64,000 bases of DNA from Aurelia coerulea (lineage: Eukaryota; Cnidaria; Scyphozoa; Semaeostomeae; Ulmaridae): positions 13,912,001 through 13,976,000 of the forward strand of contig CM076954.1 in NCBI GenBank assembly GCA_039566865.1. The letters run 5' to 3'. Made by a program: the position numbers and the translations under genes. The notes below the pieces were generated by a model. The model saw nothing but the letters and a program-made list of their open reading frames with translations. It was not told the origin of the DNA and searched no databases. How positions within the stretch are numbered: the stretch's first letter is position 1; each line of letters begins with the position of its first letter. Positions 1-14,000 of the stretch are shown piece by piece.

Positions 1-388
1 TACTTGGTTCATAGTTTTCCAAGTTTCTTTGATGTTGCCTTCGCAGGAACGAATCTTATTTGTGAAATATTGGGTTTTCAGCGAGCGGTTTAATTTATTA
101 GCTTTGGATCTTATATGCTTGTAAGCATTCATAAAAAGCTCGGATTTAGCCTTCACTGCAGCGATCTTCAGTTTGTCTCCTGTCCTGCAGATCTTTTTTA
201 ATTCGGGTGTTATCCACGGGCAATACCGCTCGCTTTTCCCGGAGGGGCGCATGTTTTCGATGATCTGAGACAGCGTATCAGACCATCGATTAACAGCTCC
301 CTCCAAGCATCCCGAGTCACTCATATCTTTATCTCGTTCATCTTCTATCACGTTGGAACTTTGTAAATCAGTATTACACTCCTCCAAT
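1..388 (-). mobile_element. LINE (non-LTR retrotransposon) fragment, cut by window edge
   Basis: The minus strand is open without a stop from an in-frame TAA near 390 to base 1. The translation contains YCPWITPELKKICRTGDKL and later a lysine-rich stretch ending KETWKTMNQV. This is typical of the linker between the endonuclease and reverse transcriptase of LINE elements (PW-x-TPEL-k... followed by YFxNKI and W+TMN). The reverse transcriptase itself would lie to the left of the window. The open frame suggests a fairly young copy. Clade not determined. Confidence 0.75.
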
Positions 389-417
389 TACACTGGTCAC
401 AAGACGTTTTCTCTATC

Positions 418-697
418 ATACTATGACACACCCCCAGTAACGATCCCGATGAAACGATGTCCTGTCAAGGTAAAAGGATGACCCCCCCCCCAAAAGAACA
501 TTTGTTTCCCCGCCATGTTTGAGTTTAACATTTTCCCCGCCACGTTTCTGTTATTTCCCCGTTGAAATTGTTGTTTCTCCGCCGAAAATTATGCAAGTTC
601 CGTGATCCCACTCGAAAATGTATAATTTCAAAATTTTCCGACTGTATTTTAATGTCTGACGGGGTCGTTACTGGGGGGCTGGAGGGGGGTGTTATGG
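418..697. repeat. Small foldback element
   Basis: ACACCCCCAGTAACGATCCC near the left edge is answered by its reverse complement (GGGTCGTTACTGGGGGG and GGGGGGTGTTATGG) near the right edge. No coding content. Boundaries approximate. Confidence 0.45.
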
Positions 698-1185
698 CAT
701 TATCTGAATTTCCTTCTCATATTCATCGTCATCAATTTTGTGTTGGTTAGCAGATTTTAAATCCATCGAAAAGTTCTAAAAATTTTTCCGAAATTTCCGA
801 AATTAAACATTATTTCCTGCAGTTAACGCTACTGAAATTCCATAAAATTTGACAATGATAACACACCCTTACACGCAGGTTAGTTCTTGGGCGATAGGAC
901 ATCAAGTGTGAATCTCTAAAGCTTAAGGTGGGTCTGCACTTAAGGTGCCTCACTATTGCAAATTTCCAAATCATGAAACAGTGATAAAGTGGCTCACTAC
1001 CAAGTAAAAATAAGCTCAAAATACACACAAAGCAATTTGTTAAGATAAAACTTTCACAGTGATACACACTTGGTGTCCTATTGCCCATGATTAGTTTAAA
1101 TGGTAGCTTTTAACAAACCAACTGCACTCACATCTTTGGTAGTTTTTAACTTCCGTAAATACAAAATCATAACATTCTAACAAAC

Positions 1186-1269
1186 CGAATTGATGTATGG
1201 TCTTGATGCGCAAAGAACACTGCGAGCATTCGTCATGATCGAGTCCATGAGGGTGGTGTACTGAGCAAT
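1186..1269 (-). CDS. Candidate internal coding exon, gene unknown
   Basis: On the minus strand a good acceptor (TTTCTGGACTATAG) opens 28 sense codons (begins IAQYTTLMDSIMTNA, ends SRPYINS), then a GTTTGT donor. The same unusual donor is used in two SWT1 exons of this window. It is phase 0 at both ends. It does not join in phase to the nearest upstream candidate exon (1879-2057), so it may belong to the next gene to the left or be a chance ORF. Confidence 0.3.
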
Positions 1270-1354
1270 CTATAGTCCAGAAAGAAAAGAAATGTCTGAG
1301 AACTTGATGCAAGTAGCTAAATTCTAAGCAAATAACACGAAAATGTGTAACTAA

Positions 1355-1756
1355 GGCTCCATTTACACGAGATCGGATCCAGATTGGATCGGATCCGTTT
1401 GCATCCGATTCACTCTTCGAAGGGGCGTTTACACGGGATCGGATCCAGAACTGTTCGCGTTTACACGAGATCGGATCCAAGGCGGATCCAAAATGCTGCA
1501 CACGCACATTCGACAGTATTGTATTGCTCGCTATGCCTCTCTTTCGATCCGTACCCGTTTGGATTCGATCCCAACCGTTTACACGAGACCTTTTTCGGAT
1601 CGGAGCCAAGTGGGATCACTTTCGAACGCGATCCCGTTTGGGTACGGATAGCAGATCCAAATGGGTTCGGATCCGTCGAGTCCCGTGTAAACGCAAGGCC
1701 TATCCGTCACAGTTTGGGCACGGATCCATTTGGATCCGATCTCGTGTAAACGGGGC
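1355..1756. mobile_element. Foldback MITE with internal GGATCC repeats
   Basis: The left end GGCTCCATTTACACGAGATC is matched by inverted GATCTCGTGTAAACGGGGCT at the right. The body repeats the motifs TTTACACGAGATCGGATCC and GGATCCNNNTGGATCC in both orientations, so the whole unit can fold. The short ORFs through it are by-products of these repeats. No clear target-site duplication. Confidence 0.65.
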
Positions 1757-1878
1757 TTTACTATCACCAAAGATGTAACTAACTATCAGCTAAAACAAAG
1801 AAATTGTACACTGAGTTATTGGGGGTGAATTGTGCAAAACAAGAGAAAACGTTTCCGAACAACTCTCGGTGCACTCTA

Positions 1879-2057
1879 TCAAATCAAAATAAAAAGAGCA
1901 TGCAAAACATTATGGTTCGCTGAGCTGAAGGTGTGAAATCTATTCTTTGGTGCCGTAAATCTCTTTGTCTTGTCAGAGACATTATTTGTTTGTTTGTTTG
2001 TTTTATGTAAATCACTTTTGCTACCCTGTATGGCTGACGTCTGCTTTACAGCTTGCC
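1879..2057 (-). CDS. Candidate last exon of the RPxSA gene
   Basis: A strong acceptor (TTTGTTTAGTTGACAG) opens a frame that fits the phase left by exon 2266-2169 and runs 58 codons to TGA. Part of it overlaps an AAAC-type simple repeat, so coding status is uncertain; the real stop could be elsewhere. Confidence 0.4.
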
Positions 2058-5000
2058 CTGTCAACTAAACAAAACGAATATAAACCCTATTTACAATGCT
2101 ATTTCAAACCTAAAGTAATAAAAAAAGGAAATGTAGAATCAACATATCTTTGCGTTTGATGCCCTTACGGATGTGTTTGATTGATTCCAGTTTTGAAAAC
2201 GGTAGACTTGGATAACTCAGACATGGTTTTTGATCGACTCCGAACTGCTGAAAACGGTGGTATGGCCTGCAGAACATTCTGCTCAAAAGCGCAGCAGGTT
2301 TGGCAGACTTGGGAGAGATTCTCGTTTTCCTTGACGAATTTTCATTCACGCCATGGTGAATCCGAAACCTTGTATTTCCATCCCTGCGAAGTCTACCGAG
2401 TGTCGCAAAAAATGTATGCAGATTTGGTTGACTCCAGCGATGTGAATTTAGCTTTAATCAATGGCTAATCACTCTACAAATGTTCCTTGATAGTTAACTT
2501 GAACATGGATACCTCGTGTTTTGGCATTGGTGCTTTGAGAGCAGAAATATCAATCTTTAAAGCTCAAATTTGAGTCCACCTGCAAACCAGAGCTTTGGCC
2601 TTTAGGCCTAAGCAAATTCCTGAAGCACATCGAAATTAAGAAATGAAATTAATGAAAATTTGAGAAACTTCCCAATGGGTGACTGGGGGGTACCTTCTGG
2701 AACACAGAATAACACAAGATCTAATATTGTTCACATTTTATCAAGGCTATCGTTGATTTATACGCTGTGCCTTACAAAATTGGTTAGGCCAAAAGACTAC
2801 TCTGGTTTGCTGGAAGATGTCTGCTCGCTAAGTACCAATATCAACAAACGAGGTATCTATGTTCAAGTTATCTATCGATGAACATTTTTAGAGTGATTAG
2901 ACATTGATTGAAGCTAAATTCACAGCACTGGACTCAACCAAATTCGCATACATTTTTTTGGGACACCCGGTACTTTTTTCAGAAGTTGGTAGGTTTGGAC
3001 CAATAAAACACCCTAGGATAACTCAAATCAATTGCTCTACAGGACAGTAAAAACAACAAGAACGTAGCTACTTGCCTGGAAGAATGTGGTAAATTATCCT
3101 TGTGATATGGTGTCGCTCTCTCACTTGGAGGCATCAATGCTCTACGAAAGGGAAAACGTTTTACAGAGTGTCTCAAAAAGTCTTGATAAAAATTTTGCAC
3201 GGAAAGAGACGAAGATGCACTTCAATGACTAACACAGACATCTGGTAGATATACGATTGCAGCGAGGATTGCAGTGCCATGAAATAGCCTAGCGTACATG
3301 TATAAAACACGATGTTTTGAGCATAATGTACTGGATATCGTTACCACTTGATAACGAGTATATGCTCGAAGCGTCTTGTTTTATACATCTAGGCCATTCC
3401 AAGGTACTGCAATCGTACATTTAATATATTGTCGTATATTTTAGTACGTTTAGTTTTAATGGCAGTACCCCACTTGGGTATGTAACTCACATAAAATCAA
3501 AATTATTATAAACAATTACAGTTTTTTTTCATTCGTAATTTGACACAAGTTGTCGTAAGAATTTCCTCGAAGTCGTAAGGATTTGCACGTTTTTCCCCGA
3601 ATTCAGAGAATATCGATAGTCAAAATGAGTCATGTATAGCCAAGACCACCGAAGACAACCATGCGCGTTAGGAATCAAAAGGGGAATCAAAATAACTGGG
3701 AGAGAAGTCAAGGCTTGTATTTTGCATTTCTGGATTTGAATGAATAAATTCTTCCGAATTCGGAAATGTTAAGTTTCGAATGAACTAACTGTATTGCAGG
3801 ACTGGGACATGGAATATCTTGCATCATAGAATATGATGATTCGTAAAAACTAAAATAAATTTATCAGAAATGCACAACTAAAATAAACATTTTCTGCAGA
3901 TTGAATCAGCTTTCATACCTGGTAAGAGTATCAATAGAAATCTTGATCCCTTTTCTTTCGCATGCCTCTAATATTTTGCGGCATTCATCGCTAATTTTTT
4001 GCTCCTCCTGTAAAGACAATTTTAGAAAATGGGTGAAAAGTTCAAAGCTTGGAAACGAGATTCTCCTTACGGTATCATTTGTTGAACAGGGGTCAACATT
4101 TTTCTAAGATTTTGAATTCCACCCCATATTAAAACACAAGTAGTACCGCCACGATTCTCTTGACTCTTACCCTTGCTTTTTTAACTTTCAAAGTGTCCTC
4201 ATTCCTTTCAAAGATATCTATCTCGAGTCTGGAATAGACGTCGTGGCATTGTGGGTGGAAAATTTCCCGTTGTCAGGCGAAATTCACAAGTTGTGTTTGC
4301 TGCAGAGAATATAAAAAGTAAGTTGGGAAATATAAAACCATTGAAAAGGAAAAATAAAGATCGAAACATATTTCAGGGGATACGACTCATATTTGAAAAG
4401 CTCAAATTCATAAGAACAAGTTCTCCTTAGTGGATCTTTCTCAAAACTGACTCAAGATATATGTTTATGTATGCTAAATAGACTATATGATACCATTAAG
4501 CAGAAATCTTTATCAATTTCGGAACATACCTCAACGATATCGAGTTCACTAGCTCTGTTAGCACCCTGTACTGTTCCTGTAGATAAATCAAGAGGTTACG
4601 AGTTTAGTGTAGACTAACTACATAGTTCCAGTTATCGCAACAACAACCACAACAACACGTTTTTACACTTAAATAGACATAACTACGGCTAGCCTGCTTG
4701 AGTCTGCACGCAGGCTAAACTACGGTAAAATCAATCTAAGTTCAGCGTACTCATATGGTGACAAATTACTGCTAAGGTAGTGAAGTTCATTTAAATCTCA
4801 TTTAAAACTTGGTAAATATATACAACTATATCTAAATAACTATAGCTACCAATCTGATGCAAAGAGATTTGGACGACCAAAATACTAGGTTATATAACAA
4901 GGGCAGATTTTGTAATACAATAGCAACAGTTGCGTTTGATTGACACCTCAATTCAAAGCGATTAGCGACTGCAGACAAAGGGAATTCTCTCAACCATAAA

Positions 5001-8000
5001 TTCAAAACAAACAAAGCCACAAAAGTTTCTCTGAAACCCAAGTAGCTAGCGCGCTCGTTGTGCATTCCAGAAATTGTTTTTAAGAGCAAACATGAGCATA
5101 TATCGAAAGAAGAAGGATATATCTACATATCTGCCGCGGGCATTTAATTTGTTTGGTTTAAACGCCGATTGATGGGCGATTCAATTCTCTTATTTTTTGG
5201 GTGTGATTAAAACACTTACTGCTCAGCTTCTGAACCAAACAAACAAATTTCCCGAGATAGATGTGTAGATATATCCTCCTTCTTTCGATACATGTTCATC
5301 TTAAAAACAATTTTTGGAATGCACAACGAGCGCGCTAGCTACTTGGGTTTCAGAGAAACTTTTGCGGCTTTGTATGTTTTGGATTTATGGTTGAGAGAAT
5401 TTGCTTTGTCTGCAGTCGCTAATCGCTTTGAATTGAGGTGTCAATCAAACGCAACTGTTGCTATTGTATTACAAAATCTGCCCTTGTTAGGTTATATTGA
5501 AACACGCTGAGGCCTGTGGACTTGTATCCCGATCAGAGTGAGATTTAGGTTAAATGAGCAAATCGTCTTTAGCAGTTTTATTACTCTGGGTAGCAGAGGC
5601 AACAAGAAACAATAAAATAATAGAAATTAAAAATAAAGAAGGAAGAGGCTCTGGTACCCAGGGTACAGTTTTAGTGAAAAAATAGAATAATCTAGGTGAC
5701 ATTGCAAAGGTGAAGTTGCAGTTTCTAGCGCCAAACGCATGGATTGCAGAAGAAGAGAAGACCTTTGAAAGTAGAATTTATCACCGTAAACCTTCTAAAC
5801 TGTATTATACTTACCAACTGGCGCTGATATAGGCCTCTTCTTTAGAGTTGATTTCAATGGGCTACTCCTGTAAAAACAAAAGCACAATATCCAATAAATG
5901 TTACTTTCCTCTGATTCAAGTCTATGCGCATACTAACCGGTTTTGTGTTGTGCAGGAAAATATCAAGCCTGAGGTCTTAAAAGTACAGACCGAGCTTGCG
6001 AGGTCTGTGCAATAAGACTGAGAGCTTTATATTTTCCTGTACAACTACATAACCGAATAGTACGAGTTTTATTACCTGATAGCTTCTAATTTTGACCTGC
6101 ATCATTTAGTCGAACGCGTTTTGTTACTGTTATGTCGCTTAAGTTTATTGTAAATCTCACTGGCTTAAATCAGTTGCTGTGTTGACAAAAACGCGTCCTC
6201 GTATCCTGTTATACAAGGCTACGGGAAAACCGCGGGAAGTGTGCGATTAACCAATGGGATTGGCGGGATTCTTGTATTGCCTCGTTTTTGAAACGTCAGT
6301 CAGGTAATAAAGTTTTGTAATAAACTCTACTAGCACCCACCAATAAGTTTTGTTCCACCACTGTCAAACTTTCCCTGCCTTTGTAAGTAAAGCAGAGCCT
6401 AAACATCCATTTTGTTTTTGGTTGATGCGAAATTTGAAGCCGGAGCCTACAGCGATTCACGATTGAATTAGTATGTTCTTAGTTACTATTGTAAATACCA
6501 ACTTTAAATATGGATTAAATGAAAAATATTTAAAAAAATGAAATTTTAACAAACAGTAATTGAGACGAAATCCAGAATGCAGATTTTTCCGTGCCTTTGC
6601 GTAGCTTGGCCTACCGGGTGTCCCAAAAAAACGCAACGGATTTGATCGGGACTAGCGACAAGAATTTAGGTCCAATCAATCCATAATAATTCTTTATATA
6701 ATCCTCAATAGCTAACTTGAAGATAGATACCTTGTTTGTTGATATTGATGCATTGAGAGTGGGAATATTAATCTTCAAAGTTGAAATTTGCCTGAACCTC
6801 CAAACCAGAGCTTTTGGGTTTTGGCCTAAACTACAAACGCGCTATTTTGGGGAATCTCCTGAATTACCGAGAAATAAGAGAAAAAAGCCTCATCCTCATG
6901 CTGAGGAAAACATTTGAATAGAAATTCAATCAAATTCATCAATTTTGTCCGGAAAAGATATCTTTTTTTATGCTTCAACAGTTTGGAAAAGTTAGCATTG
7001 CATCTGTCTCATAAAAGAAAGTAATACGCGAAATAGTTTGCTTGGGTGTGTAAAATGAATTAGTTCTTGCAATCTCCGTGACTTTAATGAAATGCATTTT
7101 GTATAATCTTTCTTCGAATCATTACAAAACAAGAAATTAAATATACCCAAGGGAAAATTTTCCACGGATAAGATCCTTAAAATTGCTCATTCGTGCTTGG
7201 CTCTTTTGCAGGTGCACTATGATTGAAGAAATATATTCCTTTGTGTATTTTCCCTTCGGCATTGTTATGTTTGTCAATTTTTAGCTTTCAAATTTCAATT
7301 GAAATGTGTGCCTAAACATGTGTGCCTTAGCATGCTCACAGTACTACACCATGCAATGACTGAGGAGATTCCTCGAGATGTTTTCAGTAAGGCAAAAACC
7401 CGAAACCTCTGGTTTGGAGATGGAAGCAAATTTGGACTTTCAAAATTGATATTCCAACTCCCCATGCAACAATATCAACAAACAAGGTATCTATCTTCAA
7501 GTTAGCTATCGAGGATTATATCAAAAATTATTTTGGATTGATTGGACCTAAATTCTTGTCGCTAGTCCCGATCAAATCCGTTGCGTTTTTTTTGGGACAC
7601 CCGGTATCAGTTTTCATCTGCAAGGAAATTAGTAACAAAAACTTACTTTTCATTGCGTGCTTTTTTCGTGCCATCACAAATCCAGGCATCACTAAAGTCT
7701 CCACTGCTCGGGGGGGGGGGCACATGCCTTGTGGATAGACGGGGGTCTGCCGCCCAGTTTTAAGAAAGTTACCCTCTTCTAATTACCGAAATCGGCCTTG
7801 ATACCCACTTTCATGATGAATTTTGGCGGAAAACTGCACATTTTTAATTTTGTTTATGAATTTTAGTGAAACCCCCCCACCCATTTTTAAGGAAACCCAT
7901 ATGGGCGGCACTGCCAAAAAAAGGGGCGGAACCCTTGACCGGTTTCGAGAATTCTCGGAAAACAAGGGCAACGCCCTTTTACATAAATAATGATGGGCTG

Positions 8001-11000
8001 CAGGTCTAGAGCTTTTCCATGTAATTTCTACCCCCCCATCCTCTGCATAATAACTTTATCGACGAATGTCTGTGCACATCGATGTTCGTCACCCCTCAGA
8101 CCCTTAAAATTTAAGTTAAATTCTCTTACGCCTTCCTTCAACTTCAAAACTTCCTAAAATACACTCGTATTTTTGTTTTGTGTGCTATATCTCTCCTTCA
8201 CTCTTCTCTTCGATGGCACTGTGAAGTCGATAAAGATCTTCCTTTTCTGGGTCAGCCATTGCCGTCTGCTGGCCCTTCTTGTTCTTGTTCTATTCGATGA
8301 AAATCTACTTCCTTTGCAAACATATTTTACTTCCTTCAGAAACGGTTTACTTCCTAATCGACACAGGTTCACTGATTTCGAACAATTGCCGACCGGTTCA
8401 CGGAAGTCGGTGGACAGGTTCACCCAACCCTTATTGGTTCATCAGATTACAAGGACTTGATATCAAAACAATTGCGTAACGTCACAGCCATTCAAAGCGA
8501 ATCAAATGTGCAAATCTGTTGCGCAACTTGAAACTGATAACGCAGCTTTCGAATCACATACCTCCTGGAGAACCATAGCAAATAAAGCCAAATGACTGCC
8601 ATATGTAGGGCGGCACATACCCGTACCCTCAACATGCTAAGTACGGAAACCCCCCCCCCCTGCCCTCCCACCGGGCCATTGCTACCCATTTTGAATGGCA
8701 GCCTGTGTTGCAATTGTTTGAAAACCGTTACGGCGGAATTCAAGCTTGCGAGTACCCTGGGTGTCAGAGCCAAAAATTTAGATTTATAAAAAATGCGAGC
8801 AGTGGATATTAAACTCTCAAGTTAGTGACTGAGTGACTGAGATGGCTCAGTTTTCGATTAACAGCGAGAGCGCCACGACCAAAACACACAAGTGAGAGGT
8901 AAGTTTTTATTCCTAAACTATTTTCAAACAAAAACGATGGGCCTAGCTTGGTATAAACATGAAAAGATTTTGTCGCAACCCTTAGCCTAATCAAAGCTGC
9001 ATGAAGGATTTTTGACCCGGGGCGGGGGGTGCTCCCATTGTGGCCTGACAGGGGGTCCACTCAGGGTTAAAGAGGGCCAAAGCAAAATTTTTGACAAATA
9101 CCCTCAAATGGTAGTATCTTTTCACAGAAACACCCAAATGGTAATTCGTGGACATATAATTGGGCCATTTGGTAGCATCTGGTAGCGAAAATTTTCTGCA
9201 GTTTTTCAAAATTTTCTTTTGGAAAAACTCATTGACCAAAGCAAGAGAACTTAAAAATTCAACGATAATTATTGCTGCAACGGCCATATTGACATGTGGA
9301 GGAGCCTACTGAGTTGAAATCTTATAACTAGCCAGGAATATCTTGAAATATCCCCAATTGGTAGTAGGAGTTTTACAGATAGGGCCATTTGGAAGCCATT
9401 TCGAAAGACCCTCAAACCGACTGGACCCCCCCTCTCAGGCCATAATGGGAGCACCTCCCCCTGGGGATTTTGAAGACTCGGTGAAATCAGAGAACAAATG
9501 AAGAAATTCATGCTGCAGACAACAAATAATAATGACTACTTACTGAGTCTTTGCAGAACTTCTCCTTACTGCATTCGTTGTTCTTGTTGTTCCATTAGAT
9601 ATACTTGAGAAAGAAACTTTCTTGTTTTCTAGTTTCAGGTCCACGCTCTAGAAACAAAACTTGAAGTTTAATGAAAAGGAATAAGAGCATAGGCGTAAAA
9701 TCTTGTGCAAATGGCTATAGTAGATCAAAGGTTTTTAAGACATGCAAAGTCTTTTCTACCTAAGGAGAGCTTGAAAACTCTTTACACAGGCATTGTTGAG
9801 CCCCACTTTCGATACTGTTGTTCTGTTTGGGGTTGTGCTGATTCTACAGACATCAACCAGTTGCAAAAGCTTCAAAATCATGCTGCTAGAATAATAACAA
9901 ATAGCAGCTTTGATACCTCAAGAACATCGGCGTAGGGGGAGATAAAATTTGGGGGGCCTGCCCGGCAAAAAATCCATTGTTTGAGAAAATTTTGCCCGAC
10001 TTGAAGCGGATTTCTGCCCGATTATTGCTGATTTTTGCAAATTTTTCTGACATTGGGGGCTGCCCCAGCCCCCTGTCTCCTACGCCTATGCCCAAGAAGA
10101 CAACTTATTGAGGACTTGGGCTGGAAGACCATCGAAGAACTTATTGGTGTTTGAGTCTAAAACGATGGTCTTCAAGTCGCTCAATGATTTGGCTCTAATA
10201 CCTGTGTAACCTTTTTATCACAAACTCAGCAAGTTCCTCCCGCAGCCTCTGGAACATTGAGACTGATTTACGGTTGCCAAAGAAAAAGTCAGCAAATAGG
10301 TAGACTTACCCCAAGTCTATTTCGTCAATACTTTCCGGTAGACTTATTACAGTTGACAAAACAGACTTGGGGCAAGTCTAGCAAATAGGCAAAACTGCTT
10401 TTCTTACCGGGGAGCTAAACTATGGAATAGCCTCCAAGCTCAGTCTTAGACGGCATCCTCCCTGAATGCTTTTTTAAAATCAATAAAGTGTTAAATTCTC
10501 TTTCTGTTGTAAATATTGTATAATTGTAAATAGGCTTTTAAAATTATGGTTTTTAGTGATTTGGTATTTTTAACTGTATATTGTAATTAAGTTTCTATCG
10601 GAGGGTCCCTCTGCTGAAGGGCAACATGAAATATGAAAGGTAACTGGGCAAGGGAAAAGGTTGATAGTGTTTCCTTTGTTCTATTAAATTGAAATATCTT
10701 TTAAAAGTATAGAAAGGTATGAACTTTTGAAGTATAAAAGCTGCTGTAATTTATCTTTGGATTGAATAATTTGAAAGGTATTCTTGTCACTTTATTGTAA
10801 TTATGCGGTTGGCCTTCTTGATGTCTTACTTGGTTTCAAAATTACAGCCGCTCTTTTACTTCAAAATATTATACCTTTCCATACTTTCAAAAAGATTTCA
10901 ATCTGATAAAAAAAAGGAAACACTGGAAAAGCAAAATTCATCTTCATCTACTATGGAAAACATCGAAGGTATATGTATATCTTGAAATCGATGCCTGTTT

Positions 11001-14000
11001 CTTTGAGTAATTAGGTCCTCTTCTAACCGTACATTATATATCTCGAAAACAAATATGTCAAGTGTCTAAAATATCAATACCCAACTGCCATCAAAATTTT
11101 CCAGAAAATATCAAAATTTGAATTAATTTAAAGGGAGTACAAAGACCAGCAGCATTTGCCATCGTTTGCCTTTGTTTTTGTGAATTTCGTACAGTTAGAA
11201 CATGAAAGAAGACAAGTTTCTTTGAAAGTTGATGATAAACATACCTCAGACGAAATCACTTTATCGCCACTTCTCCTAGAAGCTCCAATACTCGCTCTAC
11301 GAACAGCCGCAGATACAGGTCTTCTCTTCTGTTCCTGTTGTATTTTGTCTTTCCGACTTCCTGCAAGCGATGAAGCGGACCTGGTCTTGTTTCTTTTCGG
11401 TGAGCTATCCTCCTTCTTATTTTGCAAATGACGGAGAATCACTGCACTCGTTGGCCTCAAAATCTTCTCTAGGCTGTTCGTCCTTGTTCTTGAAGAGCTG
11501 GGCCTAGTTTTACTGCTCTTTGTTAAATGCTGCTTCTCTTGTACAGCATCACGGTTGTTAGCTTCTTGGAGGTTATCACAAGAGAAATTACGGTTACTTT
11601 CAGGAATGTCAAATTTAACAGAACTTCCACGCGTCAGTTTGGTTGATTCCTTTTCAGAGACTGAGCGATCCCCGTTGCTCCTGGTGGTAACATCATCTTG
11701 TTGACTTGAACATGTATTTGTCTTGTACACTGCAAGGCCATCTTTTTCCTCCCCAGCTTCAGAATGAAGAAAGTCCCGCCCGTTTGCCGAATCTTCAGGT
11801 GACGACTTTCTGTTTGTACGGCTGATTTCATGTGAATCATCAATTTTAGTTATGCTACGCCAAATCATTGAAGCCTCTTGTTTACATTCTTCTTTTGTTT
11901 CATTCATCTCTCGCTCAGCCTTCATCAGAATCTTTCTCGCTGATGCAATTCGCTTTTCTCGCAGGCGATTTAATTTGTCAGCAGGACTTTGTTGCTCTAC
12001 ACCGGGCCTTACTTCATTTGTCTCTTTCTGTGTTGTCATGAGAGTTCCTTGTGGCTGTGACTGAAATATCTTTCTTTGAGTTGGAGGCTTAGGCGATACC
12101 TGAAAAGATATTATACCGGGTGAGTCAAAATTTGTTTAGACGTTCGGAAGCCTGTAGCTCGCAAGCCACTTTTCAGATTCCTACAAACTAACGGGTTAGT
12201 CAAAAAAGGCCCGGTGTTTAAAAGACTACTGCTCCCTGAATATATAAGCAATGTAAAAATCCAGTTGTACCAGTTGTAAAATTCAGGCTACACAGTCAAA
12301 TAACGCTGCAAGCGCAAGATAAACTTGTGAAAAATGGTGACGAAGAAAGCGATGGTAGTTCATCACGCAGAAAAAAACAACTTTAAAACATGGAAACAAT
12401 AGTGTGCAATACAAATATGACAATTACAAAAGAGGATACTTCATAAAAGATGTTATGTACTCACGTGCATTTCAGGAGGTAGCTTAACTAGGTTGTTCAC
12501 ATCACTATATTTTGCAAGGTCTTTGCTACATGAATCCTTATCGCAAACACATTTTCCATCTTCTTTCGCCTCTCTTGCAAGCCTCCCCTTCTCCTGCAGA
12601 TAATCCATGTACATCATTGTTTGAAGACTTCTCTGAGAGATATGACATTTCGCTCGTGTAAGTTCCTCTTCGGAGACAAACTCGATTGTTTTGTTTATCA
12701 CTCTAGCGCCTAGAGCAGCGAATGCTGAATGAGGCCTTCGGCTCTCTCGATGATTACTCACTCTTGGCGGCTCAGTCTGATAATTGGCCACTGACAAATG
12801 ATTCCTCGAATCTTCGAATACTACAGGATATGAAGCTATAGTTTTGGCATTAGTGATTTCTAACAGATCGTTCTCCGACTCCGAAATACCATTGTCATGA
12901 TCAGTCGGTAATTTGAAATCAATTCTCTTCCTTGAACCAGATGTCCTGTCAGCAGCTGTTTTACCATTCCTGATAGTATTCGTGTACTTAAAGCTGCGCT
13001 TGAATTTCGTCCCTCCAGATTGGATTTCACGCTCAAAATTCACGAATCCATCCGTGCTGGTTTCATCCCGACTGTCTGCCTGGATTTGCCCTCTCGATAC
13101 CGAGCTCGAGATACCAGAAGCTTCGCTGGTCACTCGATCGACAACAAATTCTTCCAAGCTTTCCTCGTAACTGTCGCCTCCTTCTTCCTCTTCGCTTTGT
13201 TCCGGTGAAGGCAGAGGTGGCCTCGGAGCTACTATTGGTCCACTGTTTGAAAGAAACGAGGAAATCTTCGTGAGTTCTTCGGATGTAGCTTCATGAATAC
13301 TCTTTATTGCGTGATCAGTTGTGCAGCTTTCTGTTGGAGGATTTAAACAGAGGTTGAATTTCGGATAGATAGGATCTTAGCTGGCTTTAATCTAAAAAAT
13401 CTATTATGTTTGCTAATACTGATGAAAATCGCCATTATCAATAAGTGGAATGTCTGAACAGGATAGCTTCATTTCAAATTTGAGGACTCAGGTCACGAAA
13501 TATTGCAAGTTACAATCAAACCATAATTGATAGGCTGCAAATTTATCAAATAAACATAAATTTCGGTAGTAAAACTACCGAGTGAGTGAGTCTGAAAAAT
13601 TCCCGTTGCTTGAAAGACTACTGCTTCTTGAACATACAAGCGATAGTATTTGGCAATCTCTGATTGAATAGCCAACATGCTAAATTATATTTAGATTTAT
13701 TCTTAGCTGAAATCGGTCACTCCGTTCGGATTTTACAAGAAGTCCCTTCAAGAAACCTTGAAAAGCATGCTAAAATCACGAGCGAACTTCCCTAAATATT
13801 TGTACCTTACAGCAATGACATGGACACCGCTTTAGAACATGCTATCCTCTTGGGAGAATTGAAAAGTATGAATTTGAACATAACTTATTCAGGTGCGTTC
13901 CATTCTCCCATGAGGACAAAATAGTGTCAGTATTGCTAGGAAGGACTACCGTAGCTGCCATTTCTAACTCGTTTTCTACAAAATATTTGGAAGCTTAGCT

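Larger units (their letters stand above)
9690..10500 (+). mobile_element. Decayed LINE 3' end (reverse transcriptase C-terminus)
   Basis: The translation contains LYTGIVEPHFRYCCSVWGCA and QLQKLQNHAARIITNSSFDT, the familiar segment downstream of the catalytic RT of LINE elements, then (after interruptions) IEDLGWKTIEELI, TMVFKSLNDLA and FSYRGAKLWNSL. Stops and frameshifts are present. Two foreign insertions split it, at 9925-10090 and 10300-10379. Confidence 0.8.

Noticed and set aside
1091..1749. Overlapping ORFs with RSRVNG and GSDPIW repeats
   Set aside because: They are produced by the GATCGGATCC repeats of the MITE 1355-1756.
4832..5510. Two opposing ORFs with the same peptide (HNERASYLGFRETF), also at 42.9, 54.6 and 55.0 kb
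   Set aside because: Looks like a gene family at first, but each is one arm of a foldback element; no start, promoter or splice context.
8154..8423. 89-codon minus ORF and a nested frame starting MADPEKEDLYRLHSAIEEK, considered as the last exon of the RPxSA gene
   Set aside because: All usable acceptors give a phase that does not follow exon 9647-9544, whereas exon 5867-5815 fits exactly and continues the RPxSA theme.
8492..8570. Terminal exon candidate ending ICTFDSL after TTCTCCAG
   Set aside because: Phase would fit, but it would cut off the downstream exons that join in phase with better coding character.
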